Assembly: GCA_964536015.1 (NCBI GenBank)
Contig: CAZHVS010000008.1
Location: forward strand, 62,001-126,000
DNA: 64,000 nt
Direction: 5' to 3'
Source of the DNA: CAZHVS01 sp964536015
GTDB taxonomy: Bacteria; Bacteroidota; Ignavibacteria; Ignavibacteriales; Ignavibacteriaceae
Below, in pieces: positions 54,414 through 63,426 of the stretch. The notes under the pieces are model-generated. The model saw only the letters and a program-made list of their open reading frames with translations. It was not told the origin of the DNA and did not search any database. The stretch's first letter is position 1. Every line of letters begins with the position of its first letter. The position numbers and the translations under genes are program-made.

Positions 54414-55922
54414 ATGTCAGTAAATTATTTTTTTGATAGTTTATCACTTGTAAAACCTGAAGTTACTATCGCAATAACATTATGTATAGTTTTATTATTT
54501 GACCTGATCTTCTCAAATAAAAAACTGTTTCTTCCCTACCTTTCTATATTGGGATTAATCGTTACTGGTTATTTTGTTACTACTCAGTTTTCTGTTAATG
54601 GAATTGCTTTTTCATCTCCAGGGAAAAACGGAATGGTATCATTAGATTCTTTTGGATCTTTCTTTAAGTTGTTAATTGTAATTGGTTCATTAATTATAAT
54701 TATTTTTTCAACTTTCTCAAAAGAACTCAAAAAAGAAGATTGCATAGATAGATGGGGCGAGTATTATACTTTACTTTTTGGTATGATTCTCGGAATGTTT
54801 TTTATGATATCTTCTTCAAATTTAATTCTTATTTACCTTTCTGTTGAACTTGTTTCTCTTAGTTCTTATGTACTTGCAGGATTTATTAAAACTTCTGACA
54901 GAAGCAGTGAAGCTTCATTAAAATACATTATTTACGGAGCAGCTTCTTCTGGTGTAATGTTGTTTGGAATTTCTCTTCTTTTTGGATTAACAGGCAGTGC
55001 AAATTTATATGAGCTTAATTCTCTTCTTGCTATGCAAAATACTAATGGAATTATTGTAACATTTGCAACTTTGTTACTCCTAACCGGAATTGGATATAAA
55101 ATATCAGCAGTGCCATTTCATTTCTGGACTCCTGATGTTTATGAGGGCGCACCTACAACCATAACCGCTTATCTATCGGTTGCAAGTAAAGCCGCTGGTT
55201 TTGCATTATTGATAAGATTAATTACTTCAAGTTTTATTGCACAAAAAGATTCTCTTGGTTTCTGGATTAGTAATTCTGCTTTCGATTGGAGAAATATTTT
55301 AGTTTTACTTTCGATCTTTTCGATGACGCTTGGTAACTTTGCAGCTTTATGGCAAAATAATCTTAAAAGAATGTTAGCTTATTCAAGCATTGCTCACGCG
55401 GGATATTTGCTTGCTGCACTTTCAGTTTTATCTGACCAGGGATTGATTGCAATATTGATTTACTTTGCTATTTACTTAATGATGAACCTTGGTGCTTTCT
55501 TAATTGTAATTTTGATATACGATAAGATTGGTTCTGAAGAAATTGATGATTACAAGGGTCTTGGTTCTGCAATGCCGTTCCTTGGAGTCTGTTTGGCAAT
55601 ATTTCTTGTATCGCTTACAGGTTTACCACCGACAGCAGGATTTATTGGGAAACTTTATTTGTTTATTGCATTAATTGATGCAAAGATGTATGTTCTTGCT
55701 GTTATTGCAGTATTAAATAGTGTTGTATCACTTTACTATTATATCAGAGTTCTTAAATTTATGTTTCTTACAGATGCAGAAGAAAAAAGAGAAAATTATC
55801 AACCCAAATTTGCGATTACATTATTAGTTCTTGCACTCACAATTCCGATAATTATCTTTGGTTTATATTTTAGTCCTATTGTAAACCTTGCAAAAAATTC
55901 CCTATACATTTTAGGTTTTTAA
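54414..55922 (+). CDS. nuoN: NADH-quinone oxidoreductase-like subunit N
   Basis: NuoN is the third antiporter-like pump subunit and closes the operon. The 502-residue protein has about 14 membrane segments with LIYLSVELVSLSSYVLAGFI, the VPFHFWTPDVYEGAPTTITA block with YLSVASKAAGFALL after it, and MLAYSSIAHAGYLLAALSVL. It is followed by a terminator at 55947. No nuoE, F or G gene follows; the next gene is on the other strand. Confidence 0.97.
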   Translation: MSVNYFFDSLSLVKPEVTIAITLCIVLLFDLIFSNKKLFLPYLSILGLIVTGYFVTTQFSVNGIAFSSPGKNGMVSLDSFGSFFKLLIVIGSLIIIIFSTFSKELKKEDCIDRWGEYYTLLFGMILGMFFMISSSNLILIYLSVELVSLSSYVLAGFIKTSDRSSEASLKYIIYGAASSGVMLFGISLLFGLTGSANLYELNSLLAMQNTNGIIVTFATLLLLTGIGYKISAVPFHFWTPDVYEGAPTTITAYLSVASKAAGFALLIRLITSSFIAQKDSLGFWISNSAFDWRNILVLLSIFSMTLGNFAALWQNNLKRMLAYSSIAHAGYLLAALSVLSDQGLIAILIYFAIYLMMNLGAFLIVILIYDKIGSEEIDDYKGLGSAMPFLGVCLAIFLVSLTGLPPTAGFIGKLYLFIALIDAKMYVLAVIAVLNSVVSLYYYIRVLKFMFLTDAEEKRENYQPKFAITLLVLALTIPIIIFGLYFSPIVNLAKNSLYILGF

Positions 55923-55946
55923 TCGTACTGAACTTATATATAATTT

Positions 55947-55972
55947 AATCCTACTAAAGTGGGATTTTTTTT
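55947..55972 (+). terminator. Intrinsic terminator of the nuo operon
   Basis: AATCCTAC, a TAAA loop and GTGGGATT form an 8-bp stem with one G-T wobble, followed by a T run, 24 bases after the nuoN stop. It marks the end of the 11-gene operon. Confidence 0.82.
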
Positions 55973-56051
55973 CTATTCCCCTAAATCATTTAGAATGAAT
56001 TGTATTTTAATTCTTGAAGCTATCCAAAAAATTATTTTATTCTTATCATTT

Positions 56052-57245
56052 TCAATTAAATGATAAAGCTCTTTTTAATCTTTTTACTCCCTCTTCAATC
56101 TCTTCCATTGAGCAAGCATAAGACATTCTAACACAATTATCATTTCCGAAAGCAATTCCTGGGACAAGTCCAACTTTTTCTTTTTTCAGAAGAAAACTAC
56201 AAAAAGATGATGAATCTTTTATTTCTATTCCATCAACTTTCTTTCCAAAAAAATTACTTACATCAAAGAAGACATAAAATGCTCCCATAGGACAAGAACA
56301 TTTTATTCCATCGATTTGATTTATTTCTTTAACAATAAAATCTCTTCTTCTCTGAAACTGTTTTACCATTTCATCTAATTCAGGAGAGTTATAATTCAAA
56401 GCTGCTAATGTTGCAGCCTGAGATATAGAACACGCATTGGAAGTTGAATGACTCTGTAGATTTCTTGCTAATCTTATTACATCTTCATTTCCTGCAGCAT
56501 AACCTATCCGCCAGCCAGTCATTGCAAAGGCTTTGCTTACACCATTCATAGTAATAGTTCGATCTTTTAAGAATTCAATTGAACCAATTGAAAAATGTTT
56601 TTGATCATCAAAAATAATTTTTTCATAAATTTCATCAGAAATAACAAATATATCCTGGTGTTCTTTCAGAATATCAGCTAAGGCTCTTATTTCTTGCTCA
56701 CTATATACTGCTCCTGTTGGATTTGATGGAGAATTAAATAAAAATACTTTAGTGTTTTTGGTTATAGCGTTTCTTAGTTGTGATGGTGTTATCTTGTAAT
56801 TTTCTTCCACACTTGCGTTGATAATTACTACTTTAGCTCCTGCTAATTTTACCATTTCTGGATAACTTACCCAGTATGGCGATTGAATAATTACTTCATC
56901 ACCTGGATTACATAATGCCATCATTACGTTGTAAATAGAATGTTTTGCACCGCATGAGATTAAAATATTTTTTGCAGTGAATTCAAGTCCATTATCCTTT
57001 TTAAATTTATTAATTACTGCTTTTATCAGTTCGGGAGTACCTTCATTTGCAGTATATCTTGTTTGATTTTTATTTATTGCTTCAATTGCAGCGTCTTTAA
57101 TATATTTTGGAGTATTAAAATCTGGTTCTCCTGCGCTAAAACTTAAAACGTTTTCACCTTTTGATTTAAGTTCTTTTATTAAAGCTGTGATCGCCAGTGT
57201 TCTGCTCTCCTCAACAGAACTAATCACTGAAGAAAGTGTTCTCAT
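56052..57245 (-). CDS. aspC: Aspartate-type aminotransferase (class I/II, PLP-dependent)
   Basis: This 397-residue PLP enzyme of the aspartate aminotransferase fold family I most likely interconverts aspartate and oxaloacetate with 2-oxoglutarate/glutamate. Visible motifs are VLSFSAGEPDFNTPKYIKDA, YTANEGTPELIKAV, the NSPSNPTGAVYS block, VISDEIYEKIIFDD, and the PLP lysine in GVSKAFAMTGWRIGY at about residue 236. The late NDNCVRMSYACSMEEIEEG includes the substrate carboxylate-binding arginine. The exact substrate could be aspartate, an aromatic acid or both. It lies 26 bases downstream of an unknown exported protein and is last in its run. Confidence 0.92.
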   Translation of the reverse strand: MRTLSSVISSVEESRTLAITALIKELKSKGENVLSFSAGEPDFNTPKYIKDAAIEAINKNQTRYTANEGTPELIKAVINKFKKDNGLEFTAKNILISCGAKHSIYNVMMALCNPGDEVIIQSPYWVSYPEMVKLAGAKVVIINASVEENYKITPSQLRNAITKNTKVFLFNSPSNPTGAVYSEQEIRALADILKEHQDIFVISDEIYEKIIFDDQKHFSIGSIEFLKDRTITMNGVSKAFAMTGWRIGYAAGNEDVIRLARNLQSHSTSNACSISQAATLAALNYNSPELDEMVKQFQRRRDFIVKEINQIDGIKCSCPMGAFYVFFDVSNFFGKKVDGIEIKDSSSFCSFLLKKEKVGLVPGIAFGNDNCVRMSYACSMEEIEEGVKRLKRALSFN

Positions 57246-57271
57246 AAAATTTCTCTTAAATAATTTATAGC

Positions 57272-57877
57272 TTAATCTTCTTTACCCGAAAGCAATTTTC
57301 TAAGGTAATCTTTAACAAAATAATTTACTTCTTCACATTTCAGAGGCGGGAATAAATGAATTGCACGAATCTCTTCATCTTTTGTAACAAAACAAATTCC
57401 TTGTTCAAGATATGTAATATCACCAGATTCTGATATATAATCATCACCAAAATATTTTTTTGCTTTATCAGATTTTCCCAGTAAAAATATTTTGTTCATT
57501 ATTCCATATTTTTTAATTAGATCCTGCTCTTTACTATATGATGTTAATGAAATAAAAACAAGAATATTATCTTTAAAATATAATCTGAAGATTGGATAAT
57601 GTTCATCTTTTTTCGCTGTTGATTGATAATCAAGAATTCTATTTAACGGCTCATTTAGCATAACCCGAACAAGCAAATCGTCACCATAACTTGACTTGAG
57701 ACTTTCGTAATCATTTTCAGTAAATTTATCACCAAGAATTTTGATAACATCGTAAACTTTCATTCCAAGTTGTATTTTACCTATGCCTTTTCCAGGTACA
57801 ATTACATCTCCATATTTTTGAGCAAAAATAAATCCTGAAAATAAAAATACAGCAATAAGGAAAATTCTTTTCGACAT
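57272..57877 (-). CDS. Exported protein of unknown function
   Basis: This 201-residue protein begins with a clear signal peptide (MSKRIFLIAVFLFSGFIFAQ, cleavage after AQ). It continues with IVPGKGIGKIQLGMKVYDVI, a pattern of the type GIGxIxLGMxxxDV often found in small periplasmic beta-rich proteins. No cysteine follows the signal, so it is not a lipoprotein. It contains no known catalytic motif and I do not recognise the family. It sits between coaD (18 bases upstream) and aspC and is likely co-transcribed with both, but neither suggests its job. Confidence 0.72.
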   Translation of the reverse strand: MSKRIFLIAVFLFSGFIFAQKYGDVIVPGKGIGKIQLGMKVYDVIKILGDKFTENDYESLKSSYGDDLLVRVMLNEPLNRILDYQSTAKKDEHYPIFRLYFKDNILVFISLTSYSKEQDLIKKYGIMNKIFLLGKSDKAKKYFGDDYISESGDITYLEQGICFVTKDEEIRAIHLFPPLKCEEVNYFVKDYLRKLLSGKED

Positions 57878-57895
57878 AAAATTTACTTCCTTAAT

Positions 57896-58375
57896 TTATT
57901 TATATTTCTCAATAAGAGCTTTGTCGACACACTTTGGCACAAAATCACTGACATCACTTTTATGCTCTGATAAATTTCGAACAATTGTTGAATTAAGATA
58001 TGTATATTTTTCATTTGGCATGAGAAATACTGTTGAAATATCTTCTGCAAGTTTTCTGTTCATCAACGCCATCTGGAATTCATATTCAAAATCACTAACT
58101 GCCCTTAAACCTCTTATTATAGCTACTGCATTTATTTGTTTTGCATACTCTACAACTAATCCACCAAAAGAACTTATTTTAACATTTTGAAAATCCTTAA
58201 GACTTTCATTTAATAATAATAATCTTTCTTCAACAGTAAAGAGAGGATTTTTTGTTGGATTTTTTGCTACGGTAACAACCACTTCATCAAATAACTCGCA
58301 GGCACGTTGTATTATATCGATATGTCCATTTGTAATTGGATCAAATGTACCGGGGTATAATGCGATTTTTTTCAT
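57896..58375 (-). CDS. coaD: Phosphopantetheine adenylyltransferase
   Basis: CoaD transfers AMP from ATP to 4'-phosphopantetheine, the penultimate step of coenzyme A synthesis. The 159-residue protein has the nucleotidyltransferase start ALYPGTFDPITNGHIDIIQR, RGLRAVSDFEYEFQMALMNR and the C-terminal YLNSTIVRNLSEHKSDVSDF. Usual family members read SSS or SST where this has NST. It follows the DJ-1 family gene by 2 bases. Confidence 0.97.
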   Translation of the reverse strand: MKKIALYPGTFDPITNGHIDIIQRACELFDEVVVTVAKNPTKNPLFTVEERLLLLNESLKDFQNVKISSFGGLVVEYAKQINAVAIIRGLRAVSDFEYEFQMALMNRKLAEDISTVFLMPNEKYTYLNSTIVRNLSEHKSDVSDFVPKCVDKALIEKYK

Positions 58376-58377
58376 AC

Positions 58378-58908
58378 TTATTTTGTGTTTGAAAGATACT
58401 TTATTATTTCACGACAGAAGTCAGGCAAGTCATCAGGTTTCCTACTTGAAATCATATTCCTATCGACAACAACCGGTTGATCAACCCATTCACAGCCAGC
58501 ATTTTCAATGTCATCTTTAATTCCTTCTGTAGAAGTACATTTAAAACCTTTTACAATCTTTGCTGAAATCGGAATCCAACCAGCGTGACATATATGAGCA
58601 ATAAGTTTCCCATCATTAAACATATTTCTTGTTATGTCCAAAACTTTTGGAATTCTTCTTAACTTATCAGGAGCAAATCCACCGGGAATTACTAGTGCAT
58701 CATAATTTGTCTCAATTATTTCTTCATAAGAGGCATCCGATGTACAAGGATAACCATGTTTGCCTTTATACTTTTCAAGACGTAATAAACCCGCAACCAC
58801 TACTTCTGCACCTTCTTCTTCAAGTCGAAGTTTTGGATACCATAATTCAAGATCTTCATATAAATCATCTACGAACATTAATATCTTTTTCGATTTCAAA
58901 CTGCTCAT
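58378..58908 (-). CDS. DJ-1/PfpI family protein (class I glutaminase-like)
   Basis: This 176-residue DJ-1/PfpI protein has KKILMFVDDLYEDLELWYPK at the N-terminus with the conserved Glu, then EEEGAEVVVAG, the central DALVIPGGFAPDKLRRIP and the nucleophile elbow KLIAHICHAGWIPISAKIV with the candidate catalytic Cys. Family members include deglycases, proteases and chaperones, so the activity is not assigned. The open frame extends 30 codons upstream, but the ATG at 58908 follows AAGGAAATT at the right distance and begins the conserved fold, so I use it. Confidence 0.9.
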   Translation of the reverse strand: MSSLKSKKILMFVDDLYEDLELWYPKLRLEEEGAEVVVAGLLRLEKYKGKHGYPCTSDASYEEIIETNYDALVIPGGFAPDKLRRIPKVLDITRNMFNDGKLIAHICHAGWIPISAKIVKGFKCTSTEGIKDDIENAGCEWVDQPVVVDRNMISSRKPDDLPDFCREIIKYLSNTK

Positions 58909-59022
58909 AATTTCCTTTTTTTGTTTATTCAAATATATGGAATGAAAATCTAAAAAACATAAAATGAGAATATCAATCTCATGGCAATATCTAAACAAAA
59001 ATTATCAGTATTAATTATCAAA

Positions 59023-59724
59023 TTATTTTATCGCAGAAACAGCTATTATGTAGTGTAGTCTATTATTTGGTATTTTGTCAAAAATTAATGAATCAATTTT
59101 TCCAAATAGATTTCTTAATTGTTCATTAAATCCAAAACAGCCTAAGAAACCAAATGTCTTGAACTCGAAATGTGAAAAGTCACTTATGATATTTTGTATC
59201 TCATCAATTGAATAATAATACCAGTTATTTTTTGCTGCACCATACTTCTTTCTTAATATTAAATGAAATGAAGAAGAAGTGAGATTTTCAGAAAAAATTA
59301 ACAATCCACCTGGTTTAAGTGATTTTCTTATTTCAGATATCATTTTTCTCGCATTAGTAAGATTTTGATTTCTTGTTATTCCTCCTAAAACTGACTTAAA
59401 AGAAATTATATCAAAAAAACTTTCATAAGGTATATTTAATCCATCAATTTGTTCGTATTTAATCTTTCCTGAATAACCAAATTGATTATGAATTTTTTTA
59501 ACATTATCACTAATTTTTTCGTTGCTTGAACAAGTAACATTATAACCTAAATTGGCGAACCATAATGATAAACCGGCATTAACACCACAACCTAATTCCA
59601 GAACTTTTGAGTCTTGTGGTGAATAATTTTTAAGAAATTGCATCCAATATGGAAGTGCTTTTGACCAATTTAAAATATCCCAACCTATCGCTTGATTTAG
59701 TATTTCTTTATTAAATTCTTTCAA
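59023..59724 (-). CDS. Class I SAM-dependent methyltransferase, substrate unknown
   Basis: This 233-residue protein carries the Rossmann-type SAM-binding motif VLELGCGVNAGLSLWFANLG at about residues 40-59, the acidic second-strand end, and a post-motif stretch KPGGLLIFSENLTSSS. The first 35 residues (NQAIGWDILNWSKALPYWMQ) form a helical cap seen in small-molecule methyltransferases. The substrate cannot be told from sequence. It lies 4 bases after gcvP, suggesting co-transcription, but no link with glycine metabolism is evident. Confidence 0.82.
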   Translation of the reverse strand: MKEFNKEILNQAIGWDILNWSKALPYWMQFLKNYSPQDSKVLELGCGVNAGLSLWFANLGYNVTCSSNEKISDNVKKIHNQFGYSGKIKYEQIDGLNIPYESFFDIISFKSVLGGITRNQNLTNARKMISEIRKSLKPGGLLIFSENLTSSSFHLILRKKYGAAKNNWYYYSIDEIQNIISDFSHFEFKTFGFLGCFGFNEQLRNLFGKIDSLIFDKIPNNRLHYIIAVSAIK

Positions 59725-59728
59725 ATTA

Positions 59729-62611
59729 TTACTCTATATAACTACTAACCGGTGGACAAGCACAAACCAGATTTCTATCTCCAAATGCATTATTTACTCT
59801 TGCAACTGAAGGCCAGAATTTATTCTTCTTTACCCATTCGTTTGGAAAAGCTGCCTTTTCACGTGAATATTTATGTGTCCAACTATCAGACACTGTTTCT
59901 TGCATAGTATGCGGTGCATTTTTCAGTACATTATCATGTTGATCACTTATACCTTGAACTATCTCATTAATCTCGGAATGAATACTAATCATTGCATCAC
60001 AGAAGCGGTCAAGCTCAAATTTACTTTCACTTTCTGTAGGTTCAACCATTAGTGTTCCTGCAACTGGAAATGATACAGTTGGAGCATGAAATCCATAATC
60101 CATTAACCGTTTTGCTACATCTTCTACTTCTATATGTGCAGAATTTTTAAATTCCCTCATATCAACTATCATTTCGTGAGCAACATTTCCATATTTGCCT
60201 GTGTACAATATTTTGTAATATTCAGATAATCTTGCTTTAATATAATTTGCATTTAGTATTGCATACTTTGTAGCTTCTTTCAATCCTTGAGAACCAAGCA
60301 TTTTTATATATCCAAGCGAGATAACCAGAACATTAGCACTACCATAAGGTGCAGAACTTACTGCGGTAAATCCTTTTTCACCACCAACATTTATTATTGT
60401 GTGCTTTGGTAAGAAAGGAATTAAGTGACTTGCTACGCATATTGGTCCCATTCCAGGTCCTCCGCCACCATGAGGAATTGCAAATGTTTTATGCAAATTA
60501 AGATGACAGACATCTGCTCCAATTAATGCTGGACTAGTTAATCCTACCTGTGCATTCATATTTGCACCATCCATATAAACCTGTCCGCCAGCATTATGTA
60601 TTAGTTTACATATTTCAATGATTTCCTCTTCAAATACTCCGTGTGTGGATGGATATGTAACCATCAATGCAGAGATATTTTCTTTATGTTTTTCTATTTT
60701 TATTTTCAAGTCATTAACATCAATGTTTCCATATGTATCACAATTAACAACAACTACTTGCATTCCAGCCATAACTGCACTTGCAGGATTTGTTCCGTGT
60801 GCCGATGCTGGTATAAGCACTATATTTCTTTTTGCCTCACCTTTACTAAGATGATACTGTCTTATAGTCATTAAACCGGAATATTCCCCCTGTGCCCCTG
60901 AATTTGGCATAAATGATACACCTGCAAAACCGGTAATTTCTTTTAATGCTTCTTCTAATTCGGATATTATTTTCTTATATCCTTTCACCTGATCTTCCGG
61001 TGCAAACGGATGAATACAACCTAACTCAGGTAATGTTATTGCAAACATTTCTGATGCAGCATTTAACTTCATTGTACAGGAGCCGAGTGGAATCATAGAA
61101 GTTGTAAGCGAAAGGTCTTTGTTTTCAAGTCGCTTTAAGTAACGAAGCATTTCGTGTTCTGAATGGTATGAATTAAATACTGGATGTGTAAGATAACCTG
61201 ATTCTCTAATCAGTTCTTTTGGTAAGCTGCAAGCGGCTTCTTCAACTATTTGTTCAAAATCTTTTAAATGTAATTCTTTTCCTGCAACGTTTGCAAAAAT
61301 TGAAAGTAATACAAATACATCATTTAATTCTGTTAGTTCATTTAATGAGATATTTATTGAGTTTTTATCATACCATAAATTAATTAACTGGCTTTCTGAT
61401 ATTTCTTTTATCTTATCACGTTTTGTTTTATCCAGTATTGAAACAGATAGCGTATCGAAGAAATGATGATTTAGTTGTGTATATCCGAATTTTTTAAGTC
61501 CGTAATTTAGTACACATGTTAATGCATGAATTCTTTCAGCGATGGATTTTATTCCCTTAGGTCCGTGGTAAACAGCATACATAGCTGCCATTATTGCAAG
61601 CAATACCTGCGCTGTACAGATATTACTTGTAGCCTTTTCTCTTCTTATATGTTGTTCTCTTGTTTGAAGTGCCATTCTTAAAGCAGGATTTCCATTAGCA
61701 TCAACAGAAACACCTATTATTCTACCCGGAATAATTCTCTTATACTCATCTCTTACTGCCATGTAGGCTGCATACGGTCCGCCAAAGCCCATTGGAATAC
61801 CAAACCTTTGAGTAGAACCGACTACTACATCTGCACCGAACTCACCGGGAGGTGTGAGAAGTGCAAGACTTAAAATATCAGCCGCAACTATTATTGCAAC
61901 TCCTTTTGTCTTCAACGATTTGAATAACTCTCTATAATCTTTTACTTCGCCATTTGCACAAGGATATTGTACCAATACGGCAAATACGTCATCACCTATG
62001 GAGGATTTTTCTATATCTCCGTTTATTATTTCTATCCCTTGCGGAATTGCTCTTGTATTACAAACGTCTATGGTTTGAGGGAAAACATTGTTATCAATAA
62101 AAAATTTGTTTCCCTTTTTCTTTGGAAGTAAGTATGAGTGAACCATTGACATTGCTTCTGCGGCGGCAGTTCCTTCATCAAGTAAAGATGCATTTGCCAC
62201 AGGTAATCCTGTTAAGTCAATTATCATTGTCTGGAAGTTCAATAATGCTTCTAATCTGCCTTGAGATATCTCTGCCTGATAAGGTGTGTATTGTGTGTAC
62301 CAACCAGGATTTTCCAGTATATTTCTTTGTATTACCGGCGGTGTTATTGATGGATAATACCCCAAACCAATATATGATTTAGCAATTTTATTTTCCATTG
62401 CCAATGTGCGAATATAATTTATATACTTATGTTCGCTCATTGGTGCGGGTAGTTCAAGTTCTTTGTTGGTTCTTATTTGTTGAGGGATTGTTTTGTCTAT
62501 AAGCTCATCAATTGAAGATACGCCGATTACCTTTAACATTTCTTTGGTTTCTTCTGTATTGGAACCAATATGGCGATTTATAAAATTTTCGTGTGCGGGA
62601 ATATTTTTCAT
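59729..62611 (-). CDS. gcvP: Glycine dehydrogenase (decarboxylating), glycine cleavage P-protein
   Basis: GcvP decarboxylates glycine with PLP and passes the aminomethyl group to the lipoyl H-protein. The 960-residue single-chain form contains the duplicated aminotransferase-like halves. The N-terminal half has NRHIGSNTEETKEML, YIGLGYYPSITPPVIQRNIL and GWYTQYTPYQAEISQGRLEA. The C-terminal half has MIPLGSCTMKLNA and the PLP-lysine block NLHKTFAIPHGGGGPGMGPI near residue 705. It matches the fused type and not the split gcvPA/gcvPB type. No gcvT or gcvH is in the window, and no glycine riboswitch is visible upstream. Confidence 0.98.
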   Translation of the reverse strand: MKNIPAHENFINRHIGSNTEETKEMLKVIGVSSIDELIDKTIPQQIRTNKELELPAPMSEHKYINYIRTLAMENKIAKSYIGLGYYPSITPPVIQRNILENPGWYTQYTPYQAEISQGRLEALLNFQTMIIDLTGLPVANASLLDEGTAAAEAMSMVHSYLLPKKKGNKFFIDNNVFPQTIDVCNTRAIPQGIEIINGDIEKSSIGDDVFAVLVQYPCANGEVKDYRELFKSLKTKGVAIIVAADILSLALLTPPGEFGADVVVGSTQRFGIPMGFGGPYAAYMAVRDEYKRIIPGRIIGVSVDANGNPALRMALQTREQHIRREKATSNICTAQVLLAIMAAMYAVYHGPKGIKSIAERIHALTCVLNYGLKKFGYTQLNHHFFDTLSVSILDKTKRDKIKEISESQLINLWYDKNSINISLNELTELNDVFVLLSIFANVAGKELHLKDFEQIVEEAACSLPKELIRESGYLTHPVFNSYHSEHEMLRYLKRLENKDLSLTTSMIPLGSCTMKLNAASEMFAITLPELGCIHPFAPEDQVKGYKKIISELEEALKEITGFAGVSFMPNSGAQGEYSGLMTIRQYHLSKGEAKRNIVLIPASAHGTNPASAVMAGMQVVVVNCDTYGNIDVNDLKIKIEKHKENISALMVTYPSTHGVFEEEIIEICKLIHNAGGQVYMDGANMNAQVGLTSPALIGADVCHLNLHKTFAIPHGGGGPGMGPICVASHLIPFLPKHTIINVGGEKGFTAVSSAPYGSANVLVISLGYIKMLGSQGLKEATKYAILNANYIKARLSEYYKILYTGKYGNVAHEMIVDMREFKNSAHIEVEDVAKRLMDYGFHAPTVSFPVAGTLMVEPTESESKFELDRFCDAMISIHSEINEIVQGISDQHDNVLKNAPHTMQETVSDSWTHKYSREKAAFPNEWVKKNKFWPSVARVNNAFGDRNLVCACPPVSSYIE

Positions 62612-62724
62612 ATAGCTTTCAAATATTATTTAAAATTTCATATTCAAATTTAATAAAACAGGATTAATATTTTGTGGATGTATTTATGCCATCACCTTAT
62701 AAATCATCTCCCCTTTTTTTTCTG

Positions 62725-63426
62725 TTAATATTTTTCTTTATGAAAACCCCACTGCCGCAAAGCTGATTTATAACTTCCCGGATTGTTTGCCTTAATCAGA
62801 TAAATTAAACAGTTTAGTATCTTTTTAATTTGCTTCTTCTTAATATTTTTACTACTCGACTTCATAGATACCTGTGCATCATTCAGCCTTGCCTGAGCAA
62901 GAAGCGGTTCATAGGCGGTAATTATCGAACTCCAATATGCCAAACCATATTGCTTATCACCAAAACCATCTGCCTGAAGAGAGTTGAGAATCCTTTGCAG
63001 CGATTGCCGTCTTACATCTCTATCCGTTGGAACAATCCACCTGTATTTTGCCTTAACTATCCCATACTTTGAATATTGAGCGGCTACATTTTTTGCTCCA
63101 TACTTATCCGTGAGATAAAGTTTGATGTATTTTACTCCGGTATTTATTTTTTTATCACACTGCCTTAATTTATTTGTTACTTCAGGCCTCTGAACTTTTA
63201 TGCTTATTTTTTCGGACAGGATTGCATCATATTCATCCACAAGCTGCTGTAAAATTTGTGGATTGGTATGCACAAGCACATAATTGGGGTTTGCCAGCCA
63301 TTTATTACACACATTTTTTGCTACTGTTAGAAAGTCTATATCTCTTGATGGGATAGTTGAAACATTTACCCTCTTTTTTACTTCAACAGGGCTTTCTTCT
63401 ATTATTTGAGTGCCTTCTTCTTCCAT
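62725..63426 (-). CDS. Basic protein of unknown function next to the palindrome array
   Basis: This 233-residue protein has no signal peptide or membrane segment. An acidic N-terminus (MEEEGTQIIEESPVEV) is followed by a lysine/arginine-rich, mostly helical body with RRQSLQRILNSLQADGFGDK and KSSSKNIKKKQIKKILNCLI, ending in YKSALRQWGFHKEKY. I do not recognise the family. The charge pattern is compatible with nucleic-acid binding, but that is only a guess. It is convergent with nothing and upstream of gcvP by 113 bases. Its start lies 52 bases from the 42-bp-period palindrome array, which therefore occupies its promoter region. Confidence 0.7.
   Translation of the reverse strand: MEEEGTQIIEESPVEVKKRVNVSTIPSRDIDFLTVAKNVCNKWLANPNYVLVHTNPQILQQLVDEYDAILSEKISIKVQRPEVTNKLRQCDKKINTGVKYIKLYLTDKYGAKNVAAQYSKYGIVKAKYRWIVPTDRDVRRQSLQRILNSLQADGFGDKQYGLAYWSSIITAYEPLLAQARLNDAQVSMKSSSKNIKKKQIKKILNCLIYLIKANNPGSYKSALRQWGFHKEKY

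Noticed and set aside
58909..58998. 30-codon N-terminal extension of the DJ-1/PfpI gene
   Set aside because: The extension is hydrophobic and unrelated to the fold. AAGGAAATT immediately precedes the ATG at 58908.
62612..62724. Glycine riboswitch upstream of gcvP
   Set aside because: The 113 bases are AT-rich, contain no tandem aptamer-like conserved GC blocks and show no terminator or anti-terminator pair, so I cannot support it.
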